Assembly: GCA_012295275.1 (NCBI GenBank)
Contig: CM022676.1
Location: 262,341 to 272,340 of the forward strand
Direction: 5' to 3'
Source: Chrysomallon squamiferum
Taxonomy: Eukaryota; Mollusca; Gastropoda; Neomphalida; Peltospiridae
Length of the DNA stretch: 10,000 nucleotides
In this document: piece after piece, positions 8,505-10,000 of the stretch
How positions within the stretch are numbered: the stretch's first letter is position 1
Layout of the letters: each line of letters opens with the position of its first letter
The notes under the pieces: model-generated
What the model was told of the DNA's origin: nothing
Database searches by the model: none
What the model saw: only the letters and a program-made list of their open reading frames with translations
Made by a program: the position numbers and the translations under genes

Positions 8505-9383
8505 GTATGTTTGTGTGTTTATGTACTCACATACAAACATATATAAAGTAGAAGCAGATATAGAGTTATTTAAAATGTATTTTGACAGTCTTCATATTTG
8601 CAAAGATACACTTTTAAGGAATAATAGTTCCAACTATTAGCCTCAAAGATGAAAAAATGTACATGCAAACACACACAAAAACAACAACATTATTTTGGAA
8701 CAATAATAATAGCATTTTCTTTCATGTAGGCAGATATTTGTGTCACTTGTTGCAGACTGTCAACTACAGCCAGTTCTGACACTTTTATAACTGAAACTAT
8801 GCTACACCTAACAACAACTAGAAAACAAAAATCAAGAAGAAACAAAATAAAAATAATTATTAGTATTGTCAAGCAAATGATTGTGTATACATAATAATGT
8901 ACAAAAATAAAGATTAAAATACACAGTTCACTGATAAAGTATTCTGGTTCAACATGGCTGAATGGATGACTGATTACACTTGTTTACTAATTACCAACAC
9001 CAGGTAAACAACAGTTTTCACAGCACCTGCCCGGCAGTCTGGCCACAGTCTCATTAAAAGAAATTTTATTTTTACAAACTCACATTCCACTATGATATCA
9101 ATCTTCGAGCTTGATGCAAAACCCACGTCATTTGATCCTTGGCAGTAATAAAATCCAAAATGTTTCTTTTGAAGAGATCTGATAGTCAGCTCAGACTCAT
9201 TTCTGCTTGTCACAATCTCAAAGTCCCCACTTGTTGTTATTTCCTGTCCTTTGGTTTCATTAATTTTTTGTTTCATCCATGCCAGGTGATCGACCTGAGG
9301 AAACGCATGCACTGTACATTTAAGGTTTACATCTCTTCCTCTCGCCATACTTTCTGGCCCATGAATGACTATTATTGGTGTAT
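4137..9383 (-). CDS. Ig-superfamily type I transmembrane receptor/adhesion protein, 3' part (six exons)
   Basis: Joined minus-strand exons: 9084-9383, 7981-8289, 7253-7504, 6729-6992, 5826-5927, 4137-5563, together about 883 residues before the TGA at 4137-4139. All introns are GT-AG and phase 1, and the five joins restore sensible codons, giving VEYPPEV, DIVYGES, VKYPPRV, AKEEKP and RRGIAS. Order: four extracellular C2/I-type Ig domains, one membrane helix, one charged cytoplasmic tail. Such proteins act at the cell surface in recognition or adhesion. Y-P-P linkers occur in families such as nephrin/kirre-like, hemicentin and CD22-like proteins, but that is not enough to name an orthologue. 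The start codon and signal peptide lie beyond 10000, and more Ig exons probably precede. Expression and ligand are unknown. Confidence 0.9.
4174..4254 (-). repeat. 12-bp coding minisatellite in the tail
   Basis: About seven units of 12 bp (plus-strand forms GGATTATCTGTA, ACATTATCTACA, GGACTATCTATA, GGATCGTCTGCA and so on) encode tetrapeptides with aspartate at a fixed place: NPID, KLAD, DPID, SPVD, NVTD, NPAN. Units are diverged but the register is kept. Confidence 0.8.
4840..5350 (+). repeat. Pyrimidine-rich (minus-strand purine-rich) low-complexity stretch inside the tail exon
   Basis: The plus strand is strongly C+T biased, made of TTTCT, CTTTC and TCTTC words, because the minus strand encodes Lys, Glu, Arg and Asp using A/G-rich codons. 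This explains long phenylalanine/leucine/serine open frames on the plus strand, which are shadows. Confidence 0.85.
5564..5825 (-). other. Intron between transmembrane and tail exons (262 bp)
   Basis: GTCAGT at the 5' end; the 3' end is a strong pyrimidine tract ending TTTTTTTTTCAG on the minus strand. Contains a short (CTGT)n tract at 5604-5618. The tail frame stays open 21 codons upstream of the acceptor into this intron, which gives a false start codon at 5627. Confidence 0.85.
5826..5927 (-). CDS. Exon: transmembrane helix
   Basis: 102 bp, phase 1 at both ends; acceptor TTTCATTTACAG, donor G|GTCAGT. Encodes a short charged stalk (EKPKAES) followed by AIPYIILAAALTVIISSIAA, a hydrophobic helix of the right length to cross the membrane, and then VCCYRR, with two cysteines (possible palmitoylation) and a positive stop-transfer end. 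This orients the Ig domains outside and the tail in the cytoplasm. Being phase-symmetric, the exon could be skipped without shifting frame. Confidence 0.9.
5928..6728 (-). other. Intron between Ig D and transmembrane exon (801 bp) with (AAT)n
   Basis: GTAATA at the 5' end and TTTCATTTACAG at the 3' end on the minus strand. A trinucleotide (AAT)n tract with AAC interruptions occupies about 5986-6048. The rest is very AT-rich with no coding signal. Confidence 0.8.
6729..6992 (-). CDS. Exon: Ig domain D (membrane-proximal)
   Basis: 264 bp, phase 1 at both ends; acceptor TTTTCATGTCAG, donor G|GTAATA. Encodes PPRVNMDDVKLNLKYGRVVV, LKCPVTGIPKPDRYIWTHNN (first cysteine; core tryptophan), and KVDQKGYYTCRGFSSKGASR with the closing D-x-K-G-Y-Y-T-C motif. 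One sequon (NVT) is visible. The final strand is unusually aromatic (RIFYFYLRN), after which the next exon starts the juxtamembrane segment. I-set or C2-set fold. Confidence 0.9.
6993..7252 (-). other. Intron between Ig C and Ig D (260 bp)
   Basis: GTAAGT at the 5' end and TTTTTCATGTCAG at the 3' end on the minus strand. AT-rich; nothing else recognised. Confidence 0.8.
7253..7504 (-). CDS. Exon: Ig domain C
   Basis: 252 bp, phase 1 at both ends; acceptor ends GGATGCAG, donor T|GTAAGT. Encodes GESTIMSIPASPVVTDENKK, then LEIVCVADGISKKDTAWYKG (first cysteine, core tryptophan), and ends with KASDNGEITCIANNTKGSRV. The closing motif has isoleucine where Ig domains usually have tyrosine two residues before the cysteine (D-N-G-E-I-T-C). 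It is the shortest of the four, so probably a compact I/C2-set fold. One sequon (NNT) is present. It lacks the Y-P-P linker at its start but supplies the tyrosine for VKYPPRV at its end. Confidence 0.89.
7505..7980 (-). other. Intron between Ig B and Ig C (476 bp) with (AC)n and poly(A)
   Basis: GTAAGT at the 5' end and TTCTGGATGCAG at the 3' end on the minus strand. Contains an uninterrupted (AC)17 tract at 7559-7593 and a run of 22 A at 7681-7702 (plus strand). The poly(A) run has no recognisable retroposed body beside it. Confidence 0.85.
7981..8289 (-). CDS. Exon: Ig domain B
   Basis: 309 bp, phase 1 at both ends; acceptor TTGTTAATCAG, donor T|GTAAGT. It encodes PPEVTLVLETDKPVTGSFAK and then LSCRSSSHPDIDRLQWFFQK, with first cysteine and core tryptophan (QWFF). 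The domain closes with STDEGYYYCIAHNKLG, a textbook D-x-G-x-Y-x-C motif. One sequon (NTT) is present. It is the longest of the four Ig exons; the extra length sits between the tryptophan strand and the DEGYYYC strand. The Y-P-P linker at its start and a G-x-x-x-S/V strand after the last cysteine are typical of tandem C2-set domains. Confidence 0.9.
8290..9083 (-). other. Intron between Ig A and Ig B (794 bp) with (AT)n
   Basis: Bounded by GTGAGT at the 5' end and TTAATCAG at the 3' end on the minus strand. It holds an (AT)n tract at 8475-8500 and scattered AAT-rich sequence. A 60-codon open frame at 8690-8872 (minus) is hydrophobic but has no Ig features or fitting phase-1 splice pair that I could see, so it is left as intron. 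Confidence 0.75.
9084..9383 (-). CDS. Exon: Ig domain A (most N-terminal in window)
   Basis: Acceptor is a long T tract ending TTTTTCTCAG just right of 9383; donor T|GTGAGT follows 9084. The exon is 300 bp, phase 1 at both ends. It encodes GPESMARGRDVNLKC, then HLAWMKQK and HFGFYYCQGSNDVG. Thus it has the first Ig cysteine (VNLKC), the core tryptophan (LAW) and the second cysteine in Y-Y-C, with 57 residues between cysteines. The usual D-x-G before Y-x-C is HFG here. Two N-glycosylation sequons are visible (NET, NES). The split codon at its end plus the next exon gives Tyr, forming EYPPEV. It most likely folds as an I-set or C2 domain on the cell surface. Confidence 0.88.
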
Positions 9384-10000
9384 CTGAGAAAAAAAAAAAA
9401 AAAAAATGAAAAAAAAAGGTTTAAATTATAAAATTAATGATATTATGTTTCCATAAATTAATGCATATTTGTTTTTATCAACAAATTTATAACAAATTGA
9501 ACAAATAAGACAATTTTTGCCATCTTCATAAATTTTCAATCTGAACAAAATAAATGTATTTTTGTCACAATTTTAGTCTTTGAAAAATCTGTTGATCACA
9601 CCCATATGTTAAAGTTTCACTAAAAGTCTAATATATCAAAACCTTTTTCAATACTGAATCAACCTTTTTTATTTCAATTTTAAAACCAAAACTGCAACTT
9701 GTTAACTAAAATCACATCTATTAAAAATATATATTTAAATTTAAAACTTTTAAAATCCACCAAAATCAGTCACATTGATATTGTTTCATGAAATATATAT
9801 TTTTGCAGATTTGTGATATCCTTTTCACATCTTCTTTCTGATTCCAAACATTACTGAAAACATGTGACTATCTTAATTAATTGTTTCTAAATAAACCTGT
9901 AATGATTTCATTTGTTGTACTATTACAGCAATTACTCAACACTGATGTTAATTTCACCTTAAACATAAACTTAAAAAAATAAAAAATAAAACCATTGCAG
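9384..10000 (-). other. Intron upstream of Ig A (3' part), continues beyond window
   Basis: Starts (on plus) with two A runs at 9389-9406 and 9409-9417, which are the pyrimidine tract of the Ig A acceptor on the minus strand. The remaining 580 bp is very AT-rich with no cysteine-tryptophan-cysteine Ig pattern in any frame that I could see, so the preceding exon probably lies outside. Confidence 0.7.

Noticed and set aside
8690-8872. Minus-strand 60-codon hydrophobic frame as a possible second membrane exon
   Set aside because: It is AT-driven, lies between two Ig exons that already join in frame, and I saw no phase-1 acceptor/donor pair.

Overview
The window reads as AT-rich metazoan DNA. 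It has spliced exons with GT-AG introns, immunoglobulin (Ig) domains, many microsatellites, two tandem-repeat arrays and a decayed Ty3/gypsy retrotransposon. A lophotrochozoan, perhaps a mollusc, is my best guess from the mix of elements and repeats, but the sequence does not prove it.

Layout, left to right. Positions 1-1741 hold the plus-strand wreck of a Ty3/gypsy element: capsid part of gag, a damaged zinc knuckle, the DTG protease, the first part of reverse transcriptase, then a large internal deletion joining directly to the integrase C-terminal tail. A polypurine tract at 1917-1927 and a likely 3' LTR edge follow. Positions 2071-2485 are about 14 copies of a 29-bp minisatellite, followed by a T-rich run and a compound (AC)n(AG)n microsatellite at 2659-2759. 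Positions 3172-3741 are ten near-identical copies of a 57-bp repeat, each built from two related half-units, with decayed copies trailing to about 3905.

The right 60 percent (4137-9383) is the 3' end of one minus-strand gene. Six exons can be placed to the base. Four encode one Ig domain each (9084-9383, 7981-8289, 7253-7504, 6729-6992), one encodes the transmembrane helix (5826-5927), and a single long terminal exon (4137-5563) encodes a 475-residue highly charged cytoplasmic tail. Every intron seen is phase 1, and the reading frame passes through all five splice junctions, giving the Y-P-P linkers typical of tandem Ig domains. The 5' end (signal peptide and probably more Ig domains) lies beyond 10000. 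The product is a type I Ig-superfamily membrane receptor or adhesion protein. I cannot name an orthologue, and the tail resembles no signalling tail I recognise.

The most interesting points are the Lys/Glu/Arg/Asp-rich tail with its 51-residue and 4-residue internal repeats, the fully phase-1 exon design (the transmembrane exon could be skipped in frame), the dimeric 57-bp satellite downstream of the gene, and the minisatellite that starts at the retroelement's edge. I saw no RNA gene, CRISPR array or prokaryotic system.
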